Shown here piece after piece: positions 24,710-32,420 of a stretch of 51,585 bases of DNA. The translations under genes and the position numbers were made by a program. Each line of letters starts with the position of its first letter. Within the stretch, counting starts at the first letter, position 1. The stretch comes from Candidimonas sp. Lineage in GTDB: Bacteria; Pseudomonadota; Gammaproteobacteria; Burkholderiales; Burkholderiaceae_B. The notes under the pieces were generated by a model, which was given only the letters and a program-made list of their open reading frames with translations, made no database searches and had not been told where the DNA came from. The stretch is from positions 1-51,585 of the forward strand of contig SCRC01000044.1 in assembly GCA_004297945.1 (NCBI GenBank), in the 5' to 3' direction.

Positions 24710-25210
24710 ATGAAAATACAATTGTTGCTCTTCGGATTGCTATGCAGCGCAAGTGCATTGGCTGCGGCGGGCTGGACGCCCGTGTCCGAGTCCCCCGGCG
24801 TCAACTACTACGCCAACGCCAGTTCGATCAAGCCTGAAAAAAACACACCCGGCATAATAGATGTATCGGTGCGCGCCGAATTCGCCAAGACCCAAACCGC
24901 GTCGTACAACGCAAACCTTTCATACCAATCCACGGTAACCGAGTACACCGTTGACTGCGCCAACGACTTCATATCGGTGCGAGGGGTCGCCTACTACTCC
25001 AGCGACAAGGCGCGAGGCAAGGCGCTAAAAAGCTATACGTTCAACGCCCCCAAGAAGCTGGACATCGTGCCCTGGAGCACCTTTGCCGACATCAAGAAGT
25101 ACGCTTGCAAGAACGTGGCCAAGCCCGCCCAGGAACCTGCCCTGGAAGACATGAAGCCCACGATCATTCACGATACCCGCAAAAGCGCTTTCAGCCCTGG
25201 CGCAAAGTAA
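24710..25210 (+). CDS. Exported protein, surface-adhesin E/CNP1-like domain
   Basis: This 166-residue protein has a clear signal peptide (MKIQLLLFGLLCSASALAAA). The mature part starts AGWTPVSESPGVNYYANASSI, continues with YTVDCANDF and ends KYACKNV, with two cysteines likely to form a disulfide. This layout (W near the N-terminus, YYD-like residues, two Cys) is that of the surface-adhesin protein E family found in Haemophilus and many betaproteobacteria; a function in adhesion should not be assumed. ATG 24710 is chosen over TTG 24674 because it begins the signal peptide. It stands alone between the kinase and a gene-poor region. Confidence 0.65.
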   Translation: MKIQLLLFGLLCSASALAAAGWTPVSESPGVNYYANASSIKPEKNTPGIIDVSVRAEFAKTQTASYNANLSYQSTVTEYTVDCANDFISVRGVAYYSSDKARGKALKSYTFNAPKKLDIVPWSTFADIKKYACKNVAKPAQEPALEDMKPTIIHDTRKSAFSPGAK

Positions 25211-25254
25211 TGCCATTTTTGAATCAATTGTGAATGCGAAAGCGAAGCGCAGAC

Positions 25255-25278
25255 GTAGCGGCAGCCCTTGTGGCTGCC
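25255..25278 (+). repeat. REP hairpin, class A, with extended flank
   Basis: A standard GTAGC/GGCAGCC hairpin. The preceding 42 bp (25213-25254) match the minus-strand flank of the REP at 4740-4763, with a shared AATCAATTGTGAA and a shared AAGCGCAGACGTAGCGG. Confidence 0.85.
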
Positions 25279-25486
25279 ATCAATACGGCTAAACCCGCCT
25301 TTGTGATTATTCCGTACGACCAGTACCCCCCAAACCAAGCACAGGATTGCGTTGAATCGTGCAATGCCAAAAATTTAGCGGCAAGCCCCGCCGCTCGGGT
25401 CGGCCAAACAGCCGAGACAGATTTGCGAGTTCACAGAGTAGACTGTGATTACAAAAATCTTCACAAAGAATCAGAAGTTAACAAAT

Positions 25487-25585
25487 ATGGATGCATTTCA
25501 CATTCATTTGGTTCTCTACGCGCTGGGCGCAATAGCGCTCGCTGTACTGGGCTGGATCACTTGGCGAGACGGGCGTGGCAAATGA
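25487..25585 (+). CDS. Possible 32-residue single-span membrane protein
   Basis: ATG 25487 to TGA 25585 encodes 32 residues: a short N-terminus (MDAFHIH), one hydrophobic segment of about 18 residues (LVLYALGAIALAVLGWI) and a charged tail (TWRDGRGK). This is the layout of a bacterial small membrane protein with the C-terminus in the cytoplasm. The upstream sequence is A-rich with a weak AGAAG. No relative is recognised. It could be chance, but a clean hydrophobic-then-positive pattern in an AT-rich leader makes it worth recording. Confidence 0.45.
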   Translation: MDAFHIHLVLYALGAIALAVLGWITWRDGRGK

Positions 25586-26139
25586 AACACCGTCAAGTCA
25601 TCACGCCCGGTTTACCGGACCGGGATAGGCCTACTGACACGTGACTGTAACGTCAGACAACGTTAGTTGCTTCTCAAATTTGGTCGACTTTGAGAACGAC
25701 CCCGGCGGCATCCACGCGGAGAGTGCGCTCAGCGCGCGAGCCTAACACTTGCTGCCGTCGAGCACGAAAGCCAGCCTCTCCAATATGACATGAGTCTGGG
25801 CGGGGTGCCCTGTTTCCAACATGAGATGAGTCTGAAGCCTTCGCGCAAAGGGATCAAGCCGTCGATCATGAGGCATGGTGATCGATATGCAAGAAGAGAG
25901 TCTGGACAGCATTGAGCGTTTGGAACAGTTTTTGGAAGGGACCGCTGGGGCACTTCTCGATATTCGCCCAAAAGTTAATACTTTTGCCCTATGGCGTTAC
26001 AAACACATACCGTCGGGCATGGCGGCTTGGAGTTTGTATTACCGACGACCTGAAATCGCTCAGGTGATTTTCGGTTTCCCCCACCACGCAACTAGAAACA
26101 ACTAGAATTTAGATTAACCGGACATAAGAGAGGAAGAAA
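25586..26139. other. Gene-poor stretch with probable mobile-element debris
   Basis: Contains the small frame at 25875-26105 and a repeated motif (ATGAGTCTG at 25789-25797 and again at 25824-25832, in sequences beginning ACATGAG) that looks like an insertion-sequence end. Nothing else is recognised. Confidence 0.4.
25875..26105 (+). pseudogene. Short hypothetical frame, possibly a transposase N-terminal remnant
   Basis: This 76-residue frame starts MVIDMQEESLDSIERLEQFL followed by EGTAG. The first 35 residues resemble the start of some DDE-type transposases, which begin with a short helix ending in FLEGT; the rest (from NTFALWRY) does not continue any family I know. It lies in decayed mobile-element sequence beside tRNA-Ser. 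Treat as a fragment unless homologues of the same length are found. Confidence 0.3.
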
Positions 26140-26376
26140 ATGAATATGGGAATGAATATGGGGATGAATGGCTTTGGGATGATTTTTCCGCTGCTCGCAT
26201 TTCTCCTGCTGATCGGAATACCTGCCGCTATGATTTTAGGGAAAGCAGGATATAGCCGTGCCTGGGTGATACTGGCGTTCATCCCGATGGTTAATTTGGT
26301 TGCCCTTTGGGTGTTTGCGTTTGCGAAGTGGCCTATAGTGGATCCCAAAGTCAAGACACCATTGAGCCAACGTTAA
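26140..26376 (+). CDS. Small two-span membrane protein
   Basis: This 78-residue protein has a Met/Asn/Gly-rich start (MNMGMNMGMNGFGM) and two hydrophobic segments (IFPLLAFLLLIGIPAAMIL and WVILAFIPMVNLVALWVFAF) separated by GKAGYSRA. The second segment with IPMVNLVALW resembles the small PMT/YccF-like membrane proteins that often occur as standalone genes. AGAGGAAGAAA provides a strong ribosome site. Function is unknown. The stop is followed within about 5 bp by the IS3 fragment, which may have trimmed downstream sequence. Confidence 0.6.
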   Translation: MNMGMNMGMNGFGMIFPLLAFLLLIGIPAAMILGKAGYSRAWVILAFIPMVNLVALWVFAFAKWPIVDPKVKTPLSQR

Positions 26377-26493
26377 GAGGCGCAGCCTGGCTTCGCAGCG
26401 GAACGGCGCTGCCCCAGGCGCCCGCCTGGTAAACCGCATCCGGTGTTCGATAGCCCAGCGACCGATGGACTCTTTCCGCGTTGTAAAACGCAA
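26351..26493 (-). pseudogene. IS3-family transposase C-terminal fragment
   Basis: On the minus strand the frame reads FYNAERVHRSLGYRTPDAVY, the signature C-terminus of IS3-family integrase-type transposases, followed by a short tail and a stop (TGA at 26351-26353). The rest of the transposase is missing; upstream sequence switches at about 26495 into an integrase fragment. Confidence 0.8.
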
Positions 26494-26494
26494 A

Positions 26495-26599
26495 TTACTG
26501 CGTCAAACCCAGCACCAACTCGGATACCCTTTCATCGGCCAGCTTGTATGGCTTGTCGCGGGGTTTGGCCTGCCGGATTGCCGTATCAGTCAACGCCAT
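26495..26599 (-). pseudogene. N-terminal fragment of a P4-type tyrosine integrase
   Basis: ATG 26599 opens a 34-residue frame beginning MALTDTAIRQAKPRDKPYKL followed by AD. This is the typical N-terminal arm-binding domain of P4/CP4-type phage and island integrases (DUF4102). After ADE the sequence departs from the family and meets a stop at 26495-26497, adjoining the IS3 fragment. Such integrases insert into tRNA genes, and tRNA-Ser lies about 195 bp away, so this looks like the remains of an integrated island. Confidence 0.8.
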
Positions 26600-26722
26600 G
26601 AGCAACTCCCTTGGCATTGCCCCAGCGATAGCCTGAAAGCCCCTATTTCATTGAGTTTAGGGGCAATTTTGGGTCTACGGGTTTGGTGAGAAAGCCTTGT
26701 TCTCCAAAATATACCTATAGAC

Positions 26723-26759
26723 AACAAAAAACCCGCAATGCCAGTAAACATGCGGGTTT
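26723..26759 (-). terminator. Terminator downstream of tRNA-Ser
   Basis: A 9-bp stem AAACCCGCA/TGCGGGTTT (26729-26737 with 26751-26759) is followed on the minus strand by a T-rich run (26723-26730). It lies 35 bp after the tRNA 3' end. Confidence 0.85.
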
Positions 26760-26793
26760 AGTATACGGTAATCAATGGTCTTATACAGCTAAC

Positions 26794-26884
26794 TGGCGGA
26801 CAGAGGGGGATTCGAACCCCCGATACGCTATTCACGTATACACGCTTTCCAGGCGTGCGCCTTCAACCGCTCGGCCACCTGTCC
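26794..26884 (-). tRNA. tRNA-Ser (anticodon GGA)
   Basis: This 91-nt class II tRNA has acceptor GGACAGG paired with the 3' CTGTCC-G-CCA, a D arm with GGCCGAGCGGTTGAAGGC, an anticodon stem-loop GCCTGGAAAGCG giving anticodon GGA, a long variable arm (TATACGTGAATAGCGTA) and a T arm GGGGGTTCGAATCCCCC. CCA is encoded. It reads serine codons UCC and UCU. Confidence 0.97.
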
Positions 26885-26970
26885 TAACCTGCGTTTTTGT
26901 GAAAACGCGAAGTCCGCTATTCTAACAGAATCGAAGTTTTGGGTTTCAAAAGTGGAAAGGTCATATTGAT

Positions 26971-27327
26971 TTAGAATGATTCGGTTGGCGGCAGGTGACG
27001 CTCCAGGTCCATGGAATCATGCAGAATTCGAAGTACGTCGATAACGTTTTGCCCTGGAATGCTATCTACCCGAAACATGATGAAATGCCGGCCTTTGCGC
27101 CCATTTCGAGCAACGTGCAGCGTCCGTATTTCAGAGCCAATCTCTGGGCGCCCTTTAACGCCAATGATCTCAGGCCCACCACTCAGCTCTTTAAGATTCG
27201 ACATTAGCGTCTCAGCATAAACCCGCGCCTGCAACACCCCGAAATTTTCCACTGTCCAGAGTAAAATCTGACGGTAATCCGCCTCAGCCGAAGCTGACAG
27301 GCGAACGATCCAGGCATCCGTTCTCAT
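26971..27327 (-). CDS. parE: ParE/RelE-superfamily toxin
   Basis: This 118-residue basic protein has the ParE fold pattern: an N-terminal strand then helix (VRLSASAEADYRQILLWTVENFG), a middle segment ending GSEIRTLHVAR, and the strand HFIMFRVD followed by VIDVLRILHDSMD. The RxLH-type C-terminal motif is typical. ParE toxins inhibit DNA gyrase; RelE-like members cleave mRNA. The gyrase target is favoured because its partner is ParD-like. Its ATG overlaps the parD stop by one base (TAATG). It lies 87 bp from tRNA-Ser, in the same accessory patch as the integrase fragment. Confidence 0.85.
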   Translation of the reverse strand: MRTDAWIVRLSASAEADYRQILLWTVENFGVLQARVYAETLMSNLKELSGGPEIIGVKGRPEIGSEIRTLHVARNGRKGRHFIMFRVDSIPGQNVIDVLRILHDSMDLERHLPPTESF

Positions 27328-27605
27328 TACGCATCAATAACTTCGGTAGCCACCGTCGCCAAATACCGATCAAGCCTATCCGCAGAATCAAAGCGGCGGA
27401 AAGCGCCCGCCTCAAAGTCAGCAATACCGAGCTTGGCCGCTTTGCGCAATGCAGTCAGGCGCCACTCATCTTCCAGCTCGCGGCGCTCGACCAGACGTAA
27501 ACCTTCGCGCAAAACCTCGCTGGCGTTCTGGTAGCGCCCCGAAGTCACAAGCTCCTGAACAAGGTGCGCTTGATGATTGGTAAGAACAACATTTCGAGTC
27601 GGCAT
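27327..27605 (-). CDS. parD: ParD-family antitoxin
   Basis: This 92-residue protein has an N-terminal ribbon-helix-helix DNA-binding part (RNVVLTNHQAHLVQELVTSGRYQNASEVLREGLRLVE) with the SGRYxNxSEVLREGLRL signature of ParD antitoxins. A charged C-terminal tail would wrap the toxin. It precedes parE with a one-base overlap. ParD dimers usually repress their own promoter; a perfect 15-bp palindrome lies 28 bp upstream. Confidence 0.9.
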   Translation of the reverse strand: MPTRNVVLTNHQAHLVQELVTSGRYQNASEVLREGLRLVERRELEDEWRLTALRKAAKLGIADFEAGAFRRFDSADRLDRYLATVATEVIDA

Positions 27606-27633
27606 GGAGGCTTCTCTTCTAGAGCTGGCATAT

Positions 27634-27648
27634 TGGCATACTATGCCA
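27634..27648. promoter_or_regulatory. Palindrome, probable ParD operator
   Basis: TGGCATACTATGCCA is a perfect 7+1+7 palindrome 28 bp upstream of the parD start. A third half-site-like TGGCATA (27627-27633) abuts it. The position fits autoregulation by the antitoxin; this is inference. Confidence 0.6.
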
Positions 27649-27712
27649 TAAAAAACTTTGGAGCAACACCACTGGTGGGCATGAAGTATAGCCAGTGAAC
27701 TACTGGTTTTAT

Positions 27713-28354
27713 TTAATCATCACGCCCGCGTGAGTCGGCATTTTTATAGCTCAGCATCCGCTCCACATACCGCGCAATCATGTCGATTTCCAGATTGACG
27801 GCGCCCCCAACCGTTAGATGTTTAAGAGTGGTGACCTGCACGGTGTGCGGAATCAGGTTGATGCGAATTTCGCACCCCCGCGCGGTATCGTCGACCTGGT
27901 TAACGGTAAGGCTGACGCCATTGACCGTAATCGAACCTTTGTTCGCCAGGTATTTCGCCAGGTTCGCCGGCACATGAATGCGCAGATCCCAGGATTCGCC
28001 AACCGGCGCAAAATGGCTGACTTCGCCTAACCCATCGACATGGCCAGACACCAGATGGCCGTCGAGCGAGTCGCCCAGCTTGAGCGAATGCTCCAAATTG
28101 ACATCGCCGGGCCCATCGAGGCCCGCCGTGCAATTAAGGCTTTCGCGCGAGACATCAACCTGGAAGCCATTGTTCTCCAGTTCCACTACCGTCATGCAGG
28201 CGCCCTGTATGGCGATGGAATCACCCAGGCGGGTGGCATTCAGCGGAAAGCCGGGCGCATGTATGTGCAAGCGCACGCCCGCGTCTTGATGGCCTTGTTT
28301 TAAGGGGGTGACCTGCGCGATATTGCCGACCGCGGCAACAATGCCTGTGAACAT
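27713..28354 (-). CDS. ribE: Riboflavin synthase alpha chain
   Basis: This 213-residue enzyme dismutates two 6,7-dimethyl-8-ribityllumazine molecules to riboflavin and a pyrimidinedione. It starts with the hallmark MFTGIV and has two lumazine-binding repeats: IQGACMTVVEL with FQVDVSRESLN, and VNGVSLTVNQV with INLIPHTVQVT. It follows ribD on the same strand with a degenerate REP hairpin in the gap (28381-28404). Order glyA-nrdR-ribD-ribE is standard for Burkholderiales. Confidence 0.95.
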   Translation of the reverse strand: MFTGIVAAVGNIAQVTPLKQGHQDAGVRLHIHAPGFPLNATRLGDSIAIQGACMTVVELENNGFQVDVSRESLNCTAGLDGPGDVNLEHSLKLGDSLDGHLVSGHVDGLGEVSHFAPVGESWDLRIHVPANLAKYLANKGSITVNGVSLTVNQVDDTARGCEIRINLIPHTVQVTTLKHLTVGGAVNLEIDMIARYVERMLSYKNADSRGRDD

Positions 28355-28380
28355 GGGTTACCTCTTTTGCTTGCGAAAAT

Positions 28381-28404
28381 GGCACCCACGAGGGGTGCCG
28401 CTAT
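28381..28404 (-). repeat. Degenerate class B REP hairpin between ribD and ribE
   Basis: Stem GGCACCC/GGGTGCC is intact, but the loop is CTCGT and the head is ATAGC, one change in each conserved part. Confidence 0.7.
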
Positions 28405-28409
28405 ACACC

Positions 28410-29738
28410 CTATTTAATCACAGGCTGCACGGCGCGCAGCAGGGCTTGCCAGCGCTCGGGCAATCGCGCACGCAGGCGGATATCGGGGGCGAGCGACAGA
28501 GTATCAAAAAATTCGAAGCGCTGCACCGCGTCCAGGCTCTGCAGCGCCGGCAGGCGCGCCATGCCCGGCGCATCGCCCAACAGCAGCGGCGCCATGTACA
28601 CCAGCAGCTCATCAACGCATTGGGCCTGCAGCAAGGCGCCATTAAGCCTCGAACCGGCCTCGATATGGACTTCATTGATATCGTGAGCGCCAAGCCAGCG
28701 CATCATCTCGGCCAAGTCCACCCGATCATTGGTTGCGGACTGCACCGCTCCCGCACCCATTTCTCCCCTACTACCCGCGCCAGCCTGCGCATCGGACCGC
28801 CCCCCAGCATCGCGGCTGACGGTCGGCAGCTCTATGACCTGCGCATTGCGATCGGCCAGACGTGCCGCCTTGGCGGCATTGCTGCGTCGGGTAAAGATGA
28901 AGACACGGCTGCCATCGAAAAGGCGGGCGTTTTCAGGAATTTCAAAACGATTATCGACGACGGCCTTGATGGGGGCACGAACAACTTCCTTGGCGAGCAA
29001 CTCGCCTGATGCTCCTGGCCTTTGGGCAGGCGCATTGGAAGACATGCTGCCGGCGCGAGCAAAACGCACATTCAATTGCGGGTTGTCGGCCAACACGGTG
29101 CCCACACCTGTTAACACCACGCAGCTGCGCGCGCGCCAATGATGGCCGTCGGCGCGCGCGTCGGGGCCGGTAATCCATTGCGACACACCGTTATGCAAAG
29201 CGCTGCGGCCATCGAGCGACGCCGCCAGCTTAAGCCATACCCACGGAGTCTTGCGCGTCATGCGCGCAATGAAACCTGGATTGACTGCCAGGGCTTCTTC
29301 GGCGCACACTGGAATGGTCACCGCAATGCCCGCAGCCCGCAATCGCGCCAGACCCTGGCCGCCGACCAGAGGGTTCGGATCAAGCATGGCCACCACGACA
29401 CGCGCCGGCCGAGCCTCAATCAATGCGTCAACACAGGGTGGCGTGCGGCCATAATGGCTGCACGGCTCGAGCGTCACATAAACCGTTGCGCCGGCCACAT
29501 CATGGCCTTTTTCGCGCGCATCGCGCAGCGCCGCAACCTCGGCATGCGGCCCGCCGGCGGCGGCGGTCGCCCCCTGGCCCAGCACCTGTGCGTCGCGCAC
29601 AATGACGCAACCGACACGCGGATTGGGCGCGGTCAAATACAGCACTTGCTCGCTTAGCCTGATGGCCTGACGCATCCAGGCTTGGTCGCCAGGGAGAGGG
29701 GAGGACGTAGTCACGGAATAAATTGTAGACGTAGACAC
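28410..29738 (-). CDS. ribD: Bifunctional riboflavin deaminase/reductase
   Basis: The N-terminal deaminase domain (residues about 20-145) has the zinc motif GGPHAEVAALRDA and PCSHYGRTPPC. The C-terminal reductase domain (about 165-435) starts PWVWLKLAASLDGR. The enzyme performs the second and third steps of riboflavin synthesis. At up to 442 residues it is longer than the usual 360-380, mostly from Gly/Ala/Ser-rich insertions in the reductase domain (around 235-250 and 305-335). The start is uncertain: GTG 29738 or GTG 29714 have no clear ribosome site, and ATG 29675 is only one codon after the normally conserved tryptophan. Confidence 0.92.
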   Translation of the reverse strand: MSTSTIYSVTTSSPLPGDQAWMRQAIRLSEQVLYLTAPNPRVGCVIVRDAQVLGQGATAAAGGPHAEVAALRDAREKGHDVAGATVYVTLEPCSHYGRTPPCVDALIEARPARVVVAMLDPNPLVGGQGLARLRAAGIAVTIPVCAEEALAVNPGFIARMTRKTPWVWLKLAASLDGRSALHNGVSQWITGPDARADGHHWRARSCVVLTGVGTVLADNPQLNVRFARAGSMSSNAPAQRPGASGELLAKEVVRAPIKAVVDNRFEIPENARLFDGSRVFIFTRRSNAAKAARLADRNAQVIELPTVSRDAGGRSDAQAGAGSRGEMGAGAVQSATNDRVDLAEMMRWLGAHDINEVHIEAGSRLNGALLQAQCVDELLVYMAPLLLGDAPGMARLPALQSLDAVQRFEFFDTLSLAPDIRLRARLPERWQALLRAVQPVIK

Positions 29739-29763
29739 AAATCAGCAACGCGGCGCGAACGCG

Positions 29764-30225
29764 TCACGGCTTGCGGGCAACCTGGATTTCATCAATGGCT
29801 TTGACGAATTCGCCGATATCCTCAAAGCTTTTATACACCGAGGCAAAGCGCACGTAAGCCACTTGGTCGAGCTTTTTCAGCTCGGTAATGACCAGCTCAC
29901 CGACGTGGCCCGAACTGACCTCGCGCAAGCCGCTGGCCAACAGGCTTTCTTCAATGCGTGCCACCGCTGCATCAACGTCTTCCGTGCTGACCGGCCGCTT
30001 GCGCAAAGACAGGTTCAAGCTGCCGCGCAGCTTGCCCGCATCGAACTCGACCCGTGTACCGTTGCGCTTGACCACGGCCGGCATGACCAGTTCGGCCCGC
30101 TCATAAGTCGTAAACCGTCGGTCGCAATTGGTGCAGCGGCGCCGGCGGCGTATGGTATCGCCCTCTTCCGAGACTCGAGAGTCGATAACCTGAGTATCGA
30201 AGCTACTACAGAACGGGCATTTCAT
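29764..30225 (-). CDS. nrdR: Transcriptional repressor of ribonucleotide reductase genes
   Basis: This 153-residue NrdR has an N-terminal zinc ribbon with Cys3, Cys6, Cys31 and Cys34 and the basic stretch RRRRRC. The ATP-cone domain (about 49-139; [16 protein letters not shown]) senses ATP/dATP. It represses nrd operons through NrdR boxes. The gene lies 42 bp after glyA and 25 bp before ribD, in a conserved order. The gap from glyA contains an inverted repeat (GGCCCGC/GCGGGCC) without a U-run, which may be a partial terminator or processing hairpin. Confidence 0.96.
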   Translation of the reverse strand: MKCPFCSSFDTQVIDSRVSEEGDTIRRRRRCTNCDRRFTTYERAELVMPAVVKRNGTRVEFDAGKLRGSLNLSLRKRPVSTEDVDAAVARIEESLLASGLREVSSGHVGELVITELKKLDQVAYVRFASVYKSFEDIGEFVKAIDEIQVARKP

Positions 30226-30267
30226 CGTAGCGTACAGGCCCGCCAGGCATAGCGGGCCAGCCCTGTT

Positions 30268-31512
30268 TTAGCGATACACCGGCAAACGCGCCGTCAGTTC
30301 ATTGACACGCGCGCGAACGTCGGTAATTACGGTTTCGTCGTGCGGATGGTCGAGCACGTCGGCAATGAGATGCCCCGTAAGCTCTGCCTCGCCCTCTTTG
30401 AAGCCGCGCGTTGTCATGGCCGGAGTGCCCACACGAATGCCGCTGGTGACAAAAGGCTTTTCCGGGTCGTTCGGGATGGCGTTCTTGTTGACCGTAATAT
30501 GCGCCTGCCCCAGAACCGCTTCGGCTTCTTTGCCGGTAATGCCTTTGGCGCGCAAATCGACCAGCATAAGATGGCTTTCGGTGCGGCCCGACACAATGCG
30601 CAAACCACGCTTGACCAGGGTGCGGGCCAGCACATCGGCATTCTTGGCGACTTGCGCCGCATACACCTTGAACTCGGGCGACAGCGCTTCCTTGAAGGAC
30701 ACGGCTTTTGCGGCAATGACATGCATCAGCGGGCCGCCCTGTATGCCTGGGAAAATCGACGAATTGATGGCCTTTTCAAACTCGGCTTTCATCATGATGA
30801 CGCCGCCGCGCGGACCACGCAGCGATTTGTGCGTGGTCGACGTCACGAAGTCGGCATGCGGAACAGGATTGGGGTAGACGCCCCCGGCGACCAGGCCCGC
30901 ATAGTGTGCAATATCCACCATCAGCAAAGCGCCGTTATCGTGCGCAATGCGCCCCATACGTTCGAAATCGATATGCAGCGAATAGGCCGACGCACCGCCT
31001 ACGATCAACTTGGGCTTGTGTTCTTTGGTGAGCTGCTCGAGCTTGCCGTAGTCGAGCACTTCGTTGCCATCGAGACCATACGAAATGAAGTGATAGAGTT
31101 TGCCCGAAGCGTTGACCGACGCGCCATGCGTCAGGTGGCCACCTTCGGCCAGGCTCATGCCCAGCACCGTATCGCCAGGCTTTAATACCGCCATGTACAC
31201 GCCCTGATTGGCCTGCGAACCCGAATTGGGCTGCACATTGGCAGCCTCGGCGCCAAACAGTTGTTTGAGGCGATCAATCGCCAGCTGCTCGACAATGTCA
31301 ACATTTTCGCAACCGCCGTAATACCGCTTGCCGGGATACCCTTCCGCATACTTGTTGGTCATCTGGCAACCCTGAGCCTGCATGACCGCCGGACTGGCGT
31401 AGTTTTCAGAAGCAATCAATTCGATGTGCTGCTCCTGACGTACATCTTCTTTCTGGATTGCGGCCCAGACATCGGCATCGACCTGATCGAGAGTAAGGGA
31501 ACGATCAAACAT
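30268..31512 (-). CDS. glyA: Serine hydroxymethyltransferase
   Basis: This 414-residue PLP enzyme interconverts glycine plus 5,10-methylene-THF with serine plus THF. The PLP lysine lies in [15 protein letters not shown]. Other family motifs are [29 protein letters not shown] and [15 protein letters not shown]. It has the normal bacterial length. It is the housekeeping copy by position (glyA-nrdR-ribD-ribE), yet in this organism it also links the betaine locus to the serine dehydratase at 12-13.6 kb, since no other glyA is seen there. Start ATG 31512 has AGGATG upstream. Confidence 0.97.
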   Translation of the reverse strand: MFDRSLTLDQVDADVWAAIQKEDVRQEQHIELIASENYASPAVMQAQGCQMTNKYAEGYPGKRYYGGCENVDIVEQLAIDRLKQLFGAEAANVQPNSGSQANQGVYMAVLKPGDTVLGMSLAEGGHLTHGASVNASGKLYHFISYGLDGNEVLDYGKLEQLTKEHKPKLIVGGASAYSLHIDFERMGRIAHDNGALLMVDIAHYAGLVAGGVYPNPVPHADFVTSTTHKSLRGPRGGVIMMKAEFEKAINSSIFPGIQGGPLMHVIAAKAVSFKEALSPEFKVYAAQVAKNADVLARTLVKRGLRIVSGRTESHLMLVDLRAKGITGKEAEAVLGQAHITVNKNAIPNDPEKPFVTSGIRVGTPAMTTRGFKEGEAELTGHLIADVLDHPHDETVITDVRARVNELTARLPVYR

Positions 31513-31674
31513 TTGGCATCCTACGGGTTAGGGAAGGCGAAAGGGAATCTACAAAGTATTCAATTTTAGCGCGAATCGAGCCAGCCCCCCAATACATAAG
31601 CGACAAACAGGCCAACATATACGACGCGGGGATAGAGGGTTTTGGGTGGGGTTGGGGTGATGTTGAGGTGATGT

Positions 31675-31763
31675 TGTTCACCGGAAACGCTACGGGCTGC
31701 GAATGCCACCCACGAGGGGTGGCGCTACAGGGTGGCGCTACGGGGGGGGGGGCGCTACGGGCT
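31675..31763 (-). repeat. Class C REP hairpin plus partial copies and a G run
   Basis: 31705-31728 has stem GCCACCC/GGGTGGC and loop CTCGT. The upstream 30 bp (AACGCTACGGGCTGCGAATG) match 4728-4740 and neighbours. Partial GGTGGCGCTAC units and an 11-G homopolymer (31742-31752) follow, suggesting slippage. Confidence 0.7.
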
Positions 31764-32397
31764 ACACCGTTTTGATCAGTCGCGGGTTCAGTGTATAAAC
31801 GCCAGAGAGGGAGGCTTGCGCAAGAATATGGCCGCCAATGGCCTTTAGCACCTCTGCGCCGCCAAAACGGCCCTCCAGCGGCACATGCTCGATATCCAGC
31901 GCATACACAGTGAAGCGATAACGATGCACGATCGAATCGTTCCAGGGCGGGCATGGGCCATCGTAGCCGAAATAATCGCCGCTCATATCGCCATCGCTCG
32001 CAAACCAGGAGGTAAAGTCGTTGATTCCCTGGCGCGCATCGTTGGGCGCCATCGGGCCACTTTTGCCACGAGGCGTAACGCCGCGGGAATAGGCCCCCTC
32101 GGCAATCTCCGTCGTCGTGGCCAGCAAGTCCACCAGCACCCAATGGTAAAAATCAACGCGCGGCAAATCAGCCGGCACTTCCCGACCCTCTTGGTTCACA
32201 TCGTCGGGCTTGCTGGGTACATCGGAATCGCAGCAAATCAGCACATACGATTGCGTGCCGGCCGGCGCGCCAGACCAGGCCAGTTGAGGATTACAGTTCC
32301 CCGCCAGCGCCACATGCGCCGCCGCATCCACACGGCCAAACGCATTACGCTCCGGAATCATCTTTTGGTCGGAAATCGATGTACTGGTAAGCTTCAT
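31762..32397 (-). CDS. YbhB/YbcL-family (PEBP/Raf kinase inhibitor-like) protein
   Basis: This 211-residue protein has the phosphatidylethanolamine-binding fold: PQLAWSGAPAGTQSYVLICCDSDVP (ligand-pocket acidic motif), DFYHWVLVDL, and GYDGPCPPWNDSIVHRYRFTVYALD. The biochemical role of bacterial YbhB-type proteins is not settled. It is somewhat longer than YbhB because of insertions around SKPDDVNQEGREVP. It starts 23 bp after tyrS with a GGAGAG site, so it is probably cotranscribed with tyrS. Confidence 0.88.
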   Translation of the reverse strand: MKLTSTSISDQKMIPERNAFGRVDAAAHVALAGNCNPQLAWSGAPAGTQSYVLICCDSDVPSKPDDVNQEGREVPADLPRVDFYHWVLVDLLATTTEIAEGAYSRGVTPRGKSGPMAPNDARQGINDFTSWFASDGDMSGDYFGYDGPCPPWNDSIVHRYRFTVYALDIEHVPLEGRFGGAEVLKAIGGHILAQASLSGVYTLNPRLIKTV

Positions 32398-32420
32398 GAA
32401 CTCTCTCCGAAATAAAACAA

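Noticed and set aside
28355-28409. Possible FMN riboswitch near the riboflavin genes
   Set aside because: The gap is only 55 bp and mostly a degenerate REP; no RFN-like conserved blocks are visible.
30238-30262. Hairpin between glyA and nrdR considered as a terminator
   Set aside because: The stem GGCCCGC/GCGGGCC lacks a U-run, and nrdR follows closely on the same strand; read-through is more likely.
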